A stretch of DNA of 5,144 bases, taken from positions 1-5,144 of the forward strand of contig DASYAN010000209.1 in the NCBI GenBank assembly GCA_036501345.1. Reading direction: 5' to 3'. This DNA is from DASYAN01 sp036501345. GTDB lineage: Bacteria > Chloroflexota > Ktedonobacteria > Ktedonobacterales > Ktedonobacteraceae. Of the stretch, positions 1 through 5,144 are shown one piece after another. Both the position numbers and the translations under genes were made by a program. Numbering within the stretch: position 1 is the first letter of the stretch; the number at the start of each line of letters is the position of its first letter. Under the pieces are notes generated by a model that had not been told where the DNA came from, searched no databases, and saw only the letters and a program-made list of their open reading frames with translations.

Positions 1-1413
1 AAAGAGATAATAATGTGACTGATCAGAAGTTGCTCGAAAGATCACGCCGTAATAATCCCCTGCCAAAGGAGAGCTATGCATCTCCTCCATCGTTACTGTT
101 AGACGAAAATTACCAAATAGGTGATTATAGTACAGAGCAAGTGCTCCCTCGTTGGCAGACTTATCCACAATATAATACTGCTGACTCTGCCCTTCAAAGA
201 AAAAGGTACTGCTGGTCGGCCAGCTATTATTATCAGCAAGCAGATCTACTGCGGCTGTGCCAGGTGTTACTACGGCGGCAGGACTGCTACCTGCTATTTG
301 GACCAAACCGCCTGTGATAGCCTCAAAAGTAAAGCCAACTGCTCCAGCGATTACCAAGCATGTAGCCAGCATAAATAGTAAGAGACGCCTATTTGCCTTA
401 TTTGTGAGTTTCACAGGCTTTACAAGTATCGTAGGCCTGTCTACAACAAAAACAGATTTTTCATCGCTCAATAGATTAAACTCGTAGTTAAGCGCATCTC
501 CCGCATGTTCGCGACCAAATCTTCTAGACAGAGACTGTGCAGTACTCTCCAGGACAGCAGATGCAAAGGCTGTACTAAACTCACTGGCTGATTGAAAACG
601 ATTAGCAGGATCCTTCGCGAGTGCTTTGTGTACCACCTGATCGAGAGCAGGTGTAATATCGGCCCGCATTTCAGCTAACGAGGGTGGAGCTTCGTGCACA
701 TGCAATAAAGCAAGTGCAATTGGCGAATTGCCATTGAAAGGGAGCCGTTTTGTTAGCAAGAAGAAAATAGTAACCGCTAGTGAATAGATATCAGAGCGTC
801 CATCGAGTGGACGGCCCAAAGCTTGTTCTGGTGAAATATAATCGGGAGTGCCCATCACCACCCTCGGCCCACTGGCGTCTGCTATCTCAGCACCTTCTTC
901 AGTTCTGGTCAGTCGCGCAATACCGAAGTCAGAGAGCAAAACGTGACCTTCACTATCGAGGAGAATATTCGCAGGCTTGACATCGCAATGTACACAACCA
1001 TGTTTATGAGCATATTCCAGAGCAGAGGCTAGTTGCTCAAGATACCACTGCACTTCTAGCCAAGAGAGAGGCCCACACCGGGCTATATGTTCTGAAAGCG
1101 TTCCACCTAGCATATAGGGCATGATGATATATGGAAGCCCATCTTCTTCACCATAGGAGTAGACAGGCAAGATATTAGGGTGATCCAGTTTGCTAGCCGC
1201 TTCTGCTTCTCGTAGGAACCGAAGGTAGAAATCGCGTTGCATCTGGCTATCCAGACCAGTCCGAGGCAAGAAGACCTTTACAGCCACCTTACGCTCAGGA
1301 TCATCCTCCTGGGCAAGAAAGACCGCACTGGACCCTCCATACCCCAATAATCTTTCCAGTGTACAGGAACCGAGCCTTTTTCCGATCAGGTGTTGTCCTC
1401 TGGTTACGGCCAC
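1..1413 (-). CDS. Membrane-anchored PknB-type Ser/Thr protein kinase with extracytoplasmic sensor domain (3' end cut by window)
   Basis: The frame stays open for 471 codons from a GTG at 1413-1411 to the window edge. An in-frame TAA at 1443-1441 and a GAGGAG Shine-Dalgarno 7 nt upstream fix the start. Hanks-type kinase landmarks occur in order: glycine loop GYGGSSAV (24-31), VAVKV with Lys46, helix-C Glu69 in REAE, catalytic HCDVKPAN (142-149, Asp144, Asn149), DFG (162-164), GTPDYISPEQ (188-197) and GRSDIYSL (205-212). A juxtamembrane stretch of about 55-60 residues with basic residues leads to one hydrophobic segment (about 344-364), so the kinase should face the cytoplasm. After it come a Ser/Pro/Ala-rich spacer and a partly visible outer domain (about 395 to the cut end) with motifs such as YYGVIFR and a final YYLF. 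These resemble the beta-sandwich lectin-like domains (DUF1080/laminin-G type) on chloroflexotal kinases, which is inference. By family it phosphorylates Ser/Thr on cytoplasmic proteins in response to an external cue. The HRD arginine is replaced by Cys143, making it a non-RD kinase. Confidence 0.93.
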   Translation of the reverse strand, partial: MAVTRGQHLIGKRLGSCTLERLLGYGGSSAVFLAQEDDPERKVAVKVFLPRTGLDSQMQRDFYLRFLREAEAASKLDHPNILPVYSYGEEDGLPYIIMPYMLGGTLSEHIARCGPLSWLEVQWYLEQLASALEYAHKHGCVHCDVKPANILLDSEGHVLLSDFGIARLTRTEEGAEIADASGPRVVMGTPDYISPEQALGRPLDGRSDIYSLAVTIFFLLTKRLPFNGNSPIALALLHVHEAPPSLAEMRADITPALDQVVHKALAKDPANRFQSASEFSTAFASAVLESTAQSLSRRFGREHAGDALNYEFNLLSDEKSVFVVDRPTILVKPVKLTNKANRRLLLFMLATCLVIAGAVGFTFEAITGGLVQIAGSSPAAVVTPGTAAVDLLADNNSWPTSSTFFFEGQSQQYYIVDKSANEGALALYYNHLFGNFRLTVTMEEMHSSPLAGDYYGVIFRATSDQSHYYLF

Positions 1414-1432
1414 GTTCGAACTCCTCTCGAAC
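1414..1432 (-). promoter_or_regulatory. Kinase ribosome-binding site inside a small hairpin
   Basis: On the minus strand GTTCGA (1432-1427) and TCGAAC (1419-1414) are perfect complements around a 7-nt loop, GAGGAGT. The loop contains the Shine-Dalgarno sequence (1426-1421), 7 nt before the GTG start. The pairing is seen directly. Whether it displays or hides the ribosome site is inference. The site also supports GTG 1413 as the start, because an in-frame stop lies only nine codons upstream. Confidence 0.6.
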
Positions 1433-1644
1433 TCTCCTATTTAGATGACGATATGCCATGCGTGGAAATTGCATGCATCGATCCATGAGGCACCCAGAAC
1501 CCATCAGACCCCAAAATAATATCCCGTAGCCACTATTAAAGAGCGTTTATGCTGTTTTGTTGAATGAGCTAATGCACCGTAGAACGCTTTTGGATAGCGA
1601 GAACGGGGTTATCGGTCGAGATGATTTTCTATCCTATCAATAAC

Positions 1645-1673
1645 ATTACGACACCAATTCATTAAGTTGTCAA
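1645..1673 (-). promoter_or_regulatory. Candidate sigma70-type promoter for the kinase
   Basis: A perfect TTGACA -35 hexamer lies on the minus strand at 1673-1668, about 30 nt after the aminopeptidase stop codon. At 17-nt spacing the -10 position reads CGTAAT (1650-1645), a 4/6 match lacking the important second-position A. It would start transcription about 225 nt before the kinase GTG, so the kinase need not depend on read-through from the aminopeptidase. A second weak candidate lies nearer the gene (TTCAAC 1564-1559, 18-nt spacer, TTTAAT 1540-1535). Confidence 0.35.
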
Positions 1674-1704
1674 GAGGCAAAGGGCTCAAACCTGTCAGAA
1701 ATTC

Positions 1705-2742
1705 TCAAATGACGAATGTGCCATCGCGCATAATGAGGCGACCATCCACCTCAATTGTGCAGCAGGTCGGAATAACATCCACATGAATGGATGCATCCCA
1801 ATCAGCACCAGTAAATTGAGGATAGGGATTGCCAAAGGCAACGTGCAGACCAGGAAGTTTTTCGTCTTGCAAAAGATTGCCGACCAGTCTTTTCAAGCTC
1901 GTCAGCGTACCAATAGCGAATTCACCAGCGCGATTGCCATTAGGTACAGAAAATAGGTAATCGCGCACCTCCTGGGCTACAACCCCATTCTCTGAGGTGA
2001 CGTCGGTCACATACCCATCCTTGACGGTAATCACAAGCGGGTGCTCCAGCACACCGTACTTCTCCGAGAAGTAATCTCCAAGCACATCGCAGACAAGCAC
2101 TCCATCCACCGTTGCAGGAGCAGTAAAAACTTCACCTTCAGGCAGATTTCCCCAATTGCCCTGTTCATGATAACGTCCATGGCAGGGAACCCATTGCCAA
2201 TCTCGATGAAACGTGGCTGTTACATCACTCCCTTTGGCAGAGCTCACATGAATTGTCTGGGCATGCTTAACAGCATCATAGATCTGGTGGGTCAGTGTAT
2301 ACACTTCATTATAATCGGCACACATGCCCTCGACCATCAACGTCTCATCTATGCCAATCATATGTCCATGGCGGACTTTCAGTTCATTAGCCAGGAAAGG
2401 CAGCAGAGGAATACGGAATGCAATTTCTCCTGGCTGAGCAGTGGCAATATAGTAGGTCACTGTGGGACGTGCCTGGATTAGAGCGTTGCGCAATTCATCG
2501 GAGAAGACGCTCAGTGGACGTGTACCATAATGTTCAAGGAAATGCACGGTGACATCCGCATGCTTTGCAAGAGCAGCATTGGCAACAAGGCAAGCAATGT
2601 TCTCACGATAGTAGTCAGTGAGGATAAAGACACGATCCTGAGAAGTTACGCCCATACAGCGTATGGCATTCTCAGCTCCGAGCAGCATGCGCTCTTCAAA
2701 CGAGAGAGACTCCAAGTCACGTTTCTGTGTGATACTTTCCAT
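1705..2742 (-). CDS. M29-like metallo-aminopeptidase (AmpS/leucyl aminopeptidase family)
   Basis: This complete 345-residue cytoplasmic protein has an ATG at 2742-2740, an AAGGGGA Shine-Dalgarno at 2756-2750 and a TGA stop. Recognition rests on the ordered C-terminal metal-site motifs of the M29 family: PEGEVFTAP (Glu204), GEFAIGT (Glu274), HVAFGNPY (His300 and Tyr307) and the closing HVD (His320, Asp322). The Glu, Glu, His, Tyr, His, Asp order matches the ligand and catalytic set known for aminopeptidase T/PepS, and the seven-residue His-Tyr spacing fits. The N-terminal half has an alternating alpha/beta pattern (for example DRVFILTDYY, 36-45). By family it would bind two divalent metals and remove N-terminal residues from peptides. 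At 345 residues it is shorter than classical M29 enzymes (about 410) and closer to the related 2,5-dihydroxypyridine dioxygenase NicX, so peptidase activity is likely but not proven. It has no signal peptide and lies divergent to the YbjN gene. Confidence 0.85.
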   Translation of the reverse strand: MESITQKRDLESLSFEERMLLGAENAIRCMGVTSQDRVFILTDYYRENIACLVANAALAKHADVTVHFLEHYGTRPLSVFSDELRNALIQARPTVTYYIATAQPGEIAFRIPLLPFLANELKVRHGHMIGIDETLMVEGMCADYNEVYTLTHQIYDAVKHAQTIHVSSAKGSDVTATFHRDWQWVPCHGRYHEQGNWGNLPEGEVFTAPATVDGVLVCDVLGDYFSEKYGVLEHPLVITVKDGYVTDVTSENGVVAQEVRDYLFSVPNGNRAGEFAIGTLTSLKRLVGNLLQDEKLPGLHVAFGNPYPQFTGADWDASIHVDVIPTCCTIEVDGRLIMRDGTFVI

Positions 2743-2764
2743 GAGTATGTCCCCTTATTAAACA

Positions 2765-2802
2765 TAAAAATAACAACCCGATCGCTTTGCGCATGATCGG
2801 GT
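2765..2802 (-). terminator. Terminator-like hairpin in the aminopeptidase leader (start-proximal)
   Basis: On the minus strand ACCCGATC (2802-2795) pairs perfectly with GATCGGGT (2783-2776) across an 11-nt loop, and the T-rich run TTGTTATTTTTATG follows. This is the form of an intrinsic terminator, yet it sits only about 34 nt before the aminopeptidase ATG and after the likely transcription start. Attenuation is therefore more plausible than ending an upstream gene. The stem is also a possible operator palindrome. Confidence 0.45.
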
Positions 2803-2842
2803 ATGATCCGGCCTCGTATGCACTATCCTGGGATCACCAGGG

Positions 2843-2870
2843 AAAAAGGGTTCTTCCTACTTCGAACCCT
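2843..2870 (-). terminator. Terminator-like hairpin in the aminopeptidase leader (start-distal)
   Basis: On the minus strand AGGGTTC (2870-2864) pairs with GAACCCT (2853-2847) across a 10-nt loop. A run of Ts follows immediately (T at 2847-2843). The nearest gene upstream on this strand lies beyond the divergent YbjN gene, so there is no obvious transcript to end here apart from the aminopeptidase leader itself. A third small stem, CCTGG/CCAGG at 2841-2827, lies between the two terminator-like hairpins. Confidence 0.5.
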
Positions 2871-3062
2871 AACATCAAGAATGATCTCTAGCAAACAACC
2901 CTAGTTTCTTATATATACGCTGAACCCAGAGCAGGGTAACATCTGCAAAGGAACAGCTATGCTTTTGGGGCCTAGCCTAGCAGGATTGCACCTGTCGGAA
3001 AGATCGATCCCAACGAATAGTACATCGGGGGGATAAATTAGGAGGCTCTCAGCAACAAGAGG

Positions 3063-3092
3063 CAGACAGACTGGTCAGTATTATGGTATACT
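3063..3092 (+). promoter_or_regulatory. Extended -10 promoter of the YbjN gene
   Basis: TATACT (3087-3092, 5/6 match) is preceded by TGG at 3084-3086, giving an extended -10 element. CAGACA (3063-3068, 4/6 match to TTGACA) lies upstream with an 18-nt spacer. The predicted transcription start near 3099 leaves a leader of about 65 nt before the ATG at 3164, and excludes the upstream in-frame ATG at 3083 as a start. Confidence 0.4.
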
Positions 3093-3152
3093 CAGTCCAA
3101 GGGGTACAAGGTTGTGTTATGTCCCCTGGTTTTTATTGTATAACCAACACGC

Positions 3153-3158
3153 AAGGAG
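3153..3158 (+). promoter_or_regulatory. Shine-Dalgarno that fixes the YbjN start
   Basis: AAGGAG, 5 nt before ATG 3164. The earlier in-frame ATGs at 3083 and 3119 have no comparable site, and the 27 residues they would add show no domain-like features. Confidence 0.75.
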
Positions 3159-3163
3159 AGTCC

Positions 3164-3814
3164 ATGGCCAGTAGCTTTGGTATCACCGATATTGCGGACT
3201 TCCTCAAGAAAATGGGCATCAAGATCGCGCACCTCGACTATGAGCAGCATACGATCGAACTGTCATTCCATGGAGACCACGGACAATGGCGCATGGTCAT
3301 AGGCATCCATCAGAGGGGAAATGCAAGCAAGCTGATGCTGATTGTACCACATGTTGGAACAGCAACATCTCGTAAGCGCCTAGAATGTCTGGAGGCGCTC
3401 ATGGCTGTTAATTATCGTATTGCTATAGGAAAATTTGGCCTAGATTTAGAAGATGGCGAGGTACGCCTGGAAGAAACTATTCCTCTGGCCAATAACTCTA
3501 TTTCTTTTGAACAGTTCCGCCTTGCCTTTAGTGCAATCATGCAAACGGCATCAATCTATCATAGCCTCCTGCCCCGCATCGTCTATGGAAACTGTTCCGT
3601 AGAGGAAGCTCTGCAAGCCTGTGAGCAAGAGTTTTTCCAGGAGACCATACCAAACGACGAGACAGACGAGACAGGCGATGCCACTCACACTGACCGTACG
3701 AGATATACAACTGAACCACGCACCGGAGCAAACACAGTAGATGAGTTACCAGAGCTAGATGTAGACGAAGTATTGGAAGAGGTTGCACGCTTACTCAAAG
3801 ACCACAGAGAATAG
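3164..3814 (+). CDS. YbjN-domain protein
   Basis: This 216-residue cytoplasmic protein starts at ATG 3164 and ends with TAG. Residues about 8-155 match the pattern of the YbjN family (a fold related to CesT-type secretion chaperones). There is an N-terminal helix (FLKKMGIK), a strand pair ending near RMVIGIH (43-49), a hydrophobic strand KLMLIVPHVG (56-65), a helix with NYRIAIGKFGLDLEDGEVRL (83-102), and a long helix FEQFRLAFSAIMQTA. Family members are described as sensory-transduction regulators or chaperone-like proteins, and no reaction is known. A polar, acidic linker follows (about 160-195), which includes a 9-nt tandem duplication (3656-3673) encoding DETDET. A C-terminal acidic helix (about 197-215) closes the protein and could be a partner-binding segment, which is inference. 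The gene has its own promoter, is divergent from the aminopeptidase and converges on the Rieske gene. The precise role is unknown. Confidence 0.8.
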   Translation: MASSFGITDIADFLKKMGIKIAHLDYEQHTIELSFHGDHGQWRMVIGIHQRGNASKLMLIVPHVGTATSRKRLECLEALMAVNYRIAIGKFGLDLEDGEVRLEETIPLANNSISFEQFRLAFSAIMQTASIYHSLLPRIVYGNCSVEEALQACEQEFFQETIPNDETDETGDATHTDRTRYTTEPRTGANTVDELPELDVDEVLEEVARLLKDHRE

Positions 3815-3819
3815 CCGTC

Positions 3820-3848
3820 AAGGCAAAGGGGCCTTAGCAACCTCCCCT
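3820..3848 (+). terminator. Weak stem-loops after the YbjN gene
   Basis: Two mutually exclusive short stems follow the stop codon: AAGGC/GCCTT (3820-3824 with 3831-3835) and AGGGG/CCCCT (3827-3831 with 3844-3848). Neither is followed by a T-run, so termination here is doubtful. The larger inverted repeat at 3994-4042 is the better candidate. Confidence 0.2.
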
Positions 3849-3993
3849 CTCTACACTCAAAGAATGCATCAACAGTTTAAGAGATGTTACACTTCCTCTT
3901 TTAACCCCGTCTGCCCAAAATAAGAATTTTAGAAACAGTAAATGTCAATCAAAGTGCCTTCCACTTCTCTATGAGAGCACGTGATGATAGTAT

Positions 3994-4042
3994 ATAGGGC
4001 TTTCTTTCTCTATTGTTTCTCAAACAGGAAAGAAAGCCCTAT
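3994..4042. terminator. Long perfect inverted repeat between convergent genes (probable bidirectional terminator)
   Basis: The arms 3994-4008 and 4028-4042 are perfect 15-bp complements (ATAGGGCTTTCTTTC and its reverse complement) separated by 19 nt. The loop can itself fold (TGTTT-CTC-AAACA). It lies 46 nt after the Rieske stop codon and about 180 nt after the YbjN stop. Position and stem strength suggest a shared transcription end or 3'-end protector. Neither strand has a good U-tract after the stem, so it is not a textbook intrinsic terminator. Confidence 0.6.
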
Positions 4043-4055
4043 GCACGCTGTGCAT
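4041..4055. repeat. Small palindrome next to the long inverted repeat
   Basis: ATGCAC (4041-4046) and GTGCAT (4050-4055) are perfect complements around a 3-nt loop. The palindrome shares two bases with the right arm of the larger repeat, so the two hairpins would stack or compete. It lies just past the Rieske stop and probably belongs to the same 3'-end structure. Confidence 0.5.
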
Positions 4056-4088
4056 TACTCATGCAAGATGCTAGATTGGTAAGCAATT

Positions 4089-5144
4089 TCAGATAGTTGT
4101 GATTGTCCCATCACCATTGACGCTGATCTTGACACTTGGCAAAGGTTTCGTCGCAGGTCCCTGCACAACAGCACCACCGTTGGCAGGATCAAAAATTGCA
4201 CCATGAGCCGGACAGACCAGCTGTTTTGTTGCAGGATTATAGTTAACAGGAACCTGCTCATGAGTACATGCCCTCTCGTAGGCAACAAACTTGCTGTTTG
4301 GCAGATGAATAAGCAAGCCACCCTGACCGTCAGCCGGATTTTTGAAACTGTTGGCTGAATTAAGAGCCATAGTAGTCTGCCCAATGACCGTTCCCATATG
4401 CCCCTGAGTCTTGGTCTGCCCGGTGTGTGTCTGAGACTGTATTAGCTTTCCAGCAGTATCTGACTGGGTTTGTGCTTGGTTAGGAGCAATACCCAAGAGA
4501 TGCTGCAACGTATCCAGGTTCAAAGCTGCAACACCCACAGCTATCGCAACACCGCCAGCAGCAAGCATAGCAACAGCTCTCCTGCGATTGACCTTACGCG
4601 AAGCTCCCTTAGAAGGTGCAGGAGATTTGGTAGATAAAGAATAAGGAATAGATGGATCATCTGCCCATTTAACCGTGTCAGGATCAGCCAGACGCAAAGA
4701 TTCGCGAGGCACCTCTGGACGATCAAGCTGTGTTCGCTTGGTTTGCAGTTCGGGAGATGAAGCAATACCAGGCTGTGACCACCAAGAGTAGGCCTTGACA
4801 AGCGAGGAGAGATCTTCACCACTTGATTTAACCGTGTCAGATTGTGATCTAGATCCTACAGGAGGATGTTCTTTTGATATAGATACTGTTTTTTCTTCTT
4901 GTGGAGCAGTTGCTGAAACCGCTGGAACCTTACCACTCGGAGACTGTCCAGCTGCAGGAGGCTGCACTGCACGCCAAGGGCCCGTATTGACTGACTGCGT
5001 CGGCATTTCTGAAAGCACTTCTTGCTCTGGTACAAGAGATGCTTTTCCTTCTTGTGGAGCAGATGCTGAAACCAATGGAACTTTACCACTCGCCATTGCT
5101 GGAACCTGTCCGGTGATATTAAGTTGCACTGTACGCCAAGGGCC
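4089..5144 (-). CDS. Membrane-anchored Rieske [2Fe-2S] protein with repeat-rich N-terminal tail (N terminus outside window)
   Basis: The frame is open from the window edge to a TGA at 4091-4089, giving 351 visible residues. The GTG at 5129 lies inside the repeat pattern and is not a start. Residues 1 to about 180 are Pro/Ser/Gln-rich and probably disordered, with tandem repeats beginning GPWR at 1 and 55. A basic NRRRAVAML motif (about 186-194) runs into one hydrophobic segment (about 189-208), resembling the Tat-type signal anchor common in Rieske proteins but placed internally. A Thr/Gln-rich linker leads to the Rieske domain (about 250-351). The cluster ligands are CTH (Cys293, His295) and CPAHG (Cys311, His314), followed by FDPANGG and PLPSVKI. 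By family the domain transfers single electrons outside the membrane. The extra disulfide cysteines of cytochrome bc-type Rieske domains are absent (Val298 and Ala313 in their places), which suggests a soluble ferredoxin-like variant. No quinol-oxidase partner is visible, so its redox partner is unknown. The long tail would lie in the cytoplasm. Confidence 0.87.
   Translation of the reverse strand, partial: GPWRTVQLNITGQVPAMASGKVPLVSASAPQEGKASLVPEQEVLSEMPTQSVNTGPWRAVQPPAAGQSPSGKVPAVSATAPQEEKTVSISKEHPPVGSRSQSDTVKSSGEDLSSLVKAYSWWSQPGIASSPELQTKRTQLDRPEVPRESLRLADPDTVKWADDPSIPYSLSTKSPAPSKGASRKVNRRRAVAMLAAGGVAIAVGVAALNLDTLQHLLGIAPNQAQTQSDTAGKLIQSQTHTGQTKTQGHMGTVIGQTTMALNSANSFKNPADGQGGLLIHLPNSKFVAYERACTHEQVPVNYNPATKQLVCPAHGAIFDPANGGAVVQGPATKPLPSVKISVNGDGTITTI
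4667..4840 (-). repeat. 15-bp direct repeat encoding DTVK within the Rieske tail
   Basis: ATTTAACCGTGTCAG occurs at 4667-4681 and at 4826-4840 (plus-strand reading), 159 nt or 53 codons apart. The spacing is close to the 54-residue repeat unit, so the stretch between them may be a third, degenerate unit (WSQPG... against GPWR..QP). That link is inference. Confidence 0.5.
4821..5144 (-). repeat. Tandem coding repeat, about 54-residue unit, two visible copies
   Basis: Copy 1 starts at 5144 and copy 2 at 4982 (162-nt offset), both opening with GPWR-x-VQ. Shared blocks follow: GQ-P, SGKVP, then VSA-APQE-K. A 9-nt deletion in copy 2 reduces the offset to 153 nt over the CTTCTTGTGGAGCAG stretch (5048 and 4895, plus strand). 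Similarity is clear at the DNA level, indicating fairly recent duplication, while the second half of each unit has diverged. Further copies may lie beyond the window edge. Confidence 0.75.

Larger units (their letters stand above)
1414..1704. other. Spacer between aminopeptidase and kinase genes
   Basis: This 291-bp spacer between two minus-strand genes holds the candidate kinase promoter and the RBS hairpin listed separately. I see no convincing intrinsic terminator with a U-tract after the aminopeptidase stop codon, so some read-through into the kinase is possible. No small gene with a Shine-Dalgarno was recognised here. Confidence 0.5.
2743..3163. other. Divergent intergenic region (aminopeptidase / YbjN)
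   Basis: This 421-bp region separates a minus-strand gene from a plus-strand gene. It contains the three minus-strand stem-loops of the aminopeptidase leader (2776-2870), an alternating TATATATA tract at 2910-2917 that could serve as a -10 on either strand but lacks a good -35, and the plus-strand promoter of the YbjN gene. I did not find T-box consensus (TGGNACC), a tRNA, or a small ORF with a Shine-Dalgarno sequence. Confidence 0.5.
3815..4088. other. Convergent intergenic region
   Basis: This 274-bp stretch lies between the ends of the plus-strand YbjN gene and the minus-strand Rieske gene. Its left part (3850-3990) is A+T-rich with no recognisable gene or motif. The right part carries the long inverted repeat and the adjacent small palindrome listed separately. 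Confidence 0.5.

Noticed and set aside
1301..1504. 67-residue minus-strand reading frame overlapping the kinase start
   Set aside because: It overlaps the kinase N-terminal coding region in another frame, is Arg-rich and has no recognisable domain, so it is a shadow.
2041..2481. 146-residue plus-strand reading frame inside the aminopeptidase gene
   Set aside because: It lies antisense to a well-supported gene and has no ribosome site or domain pattern.
2742..2794. 25-residue hydrophobic frame from the ATG at 2794 (minus strand) overlapping the aminopeptidase start
   Set aside because: It has no ribosome site, is out of frame with the gene and would start inside the hairpin loop.
2847..2870. 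GGTTCGAA sequence resembling a tRNA T-arm
   Set aside because: No acceptor, D-arm or anticodon stem could be fitted around it. It is better explained as a terminator-like hairpin.
2910..2917. TATATATA tract as a promoter -10 for either strand
   Set aside because: No acceptable -35 element lies at 16-18 nt on either side, so it is left as a note only.
2834..2942. Possible leader peptides on the minus strand (two 13-residue frames, 2942-2901 and 2875-2834)
   Set aside because: Neither has a Shine-Dalgarno or a run of a regulatory amino acid. The second overlaps the hairpin only by position.
3083..3163. Longer N terminus for the YbjN protein from ATG 3083
   Set aside because: It has no Shine-Dalgarno, it lies upstream of the predicted transcription start near 3099, and the added 27 residues look unstructured. 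ATG 3164 has a strong AAGGAG.
5127..5129. GTG at 5129 as start of the Rieske gene
   Set aside because: The same frame continues to the window edge with GPWR-T, matching the second repeat copy in frame, so the coding region clearly extends upstream.

Overview
The window looks like chromosomal DNA of a Ktedonobacteria-like Chloroflexota (Ktedonobacter/Dictyobacter type). This is inference from the gene set, not a database match: a membrane-anchored PknB-type Ser/Thr kinase with an outward-facing C-terminal domain, a short M29-like aminopeptidase, a YbjN-domain protein, and a membrane-anchored Rieske protein with a long low-complexity N-terminal tail. The G+C content looks close to half by eye.

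Layout, left to right. (1) 1-1413, minus strand: Ser/Thr protein kinase with an intact 5' end (GTG start) and a 3' end cut by the window edge. (2) 1414-1704: spacer with a candidate promoter and an unusual hairpin that places the kinase Shine-Dalgarno in its loop. (3) 1705-2742, minus strand: complete M29-like metallo-aminopeptidase. (4) 2743-3163: divergent intergenic region. On the minus strand it holds two terminator-like hairpins ahead of the aminopeptidase, which suggests a regulated leader. On the plus strand it holds an extended -10 promoter for the next gene. (5) 3164-3814, plus strand: YbjN-domain protein. (6) 3815-4088: convergent intergenic region with a 15-bp perfect inverted repeat, probably a bidirectional transcription end or RNA-stabilising structure. 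(7) 4089-5144, minus strand: Rieske [2Fe-2S] protein, stop codon present, N terminus beyond the window, with tandem repeats of about 54 residues in the visible N-terminal part.

The genes do not form an obvious single pathway. Kinase and aminopeptidase run in the same direction but are about 290 bp apart, and the kinase probably has its own promoter. No mobile element, CRISPR array, tRNA or rRNA was seen. No undescribed multi-gene system is evident. The most unusual items are the hairpin-rich aminopeptidase leader, the kinase RBS hairpin, the non-RD (HCD) catalytic motif, and the repeat-bearing Rieske protein that lacks the usual disulfide cysteines.
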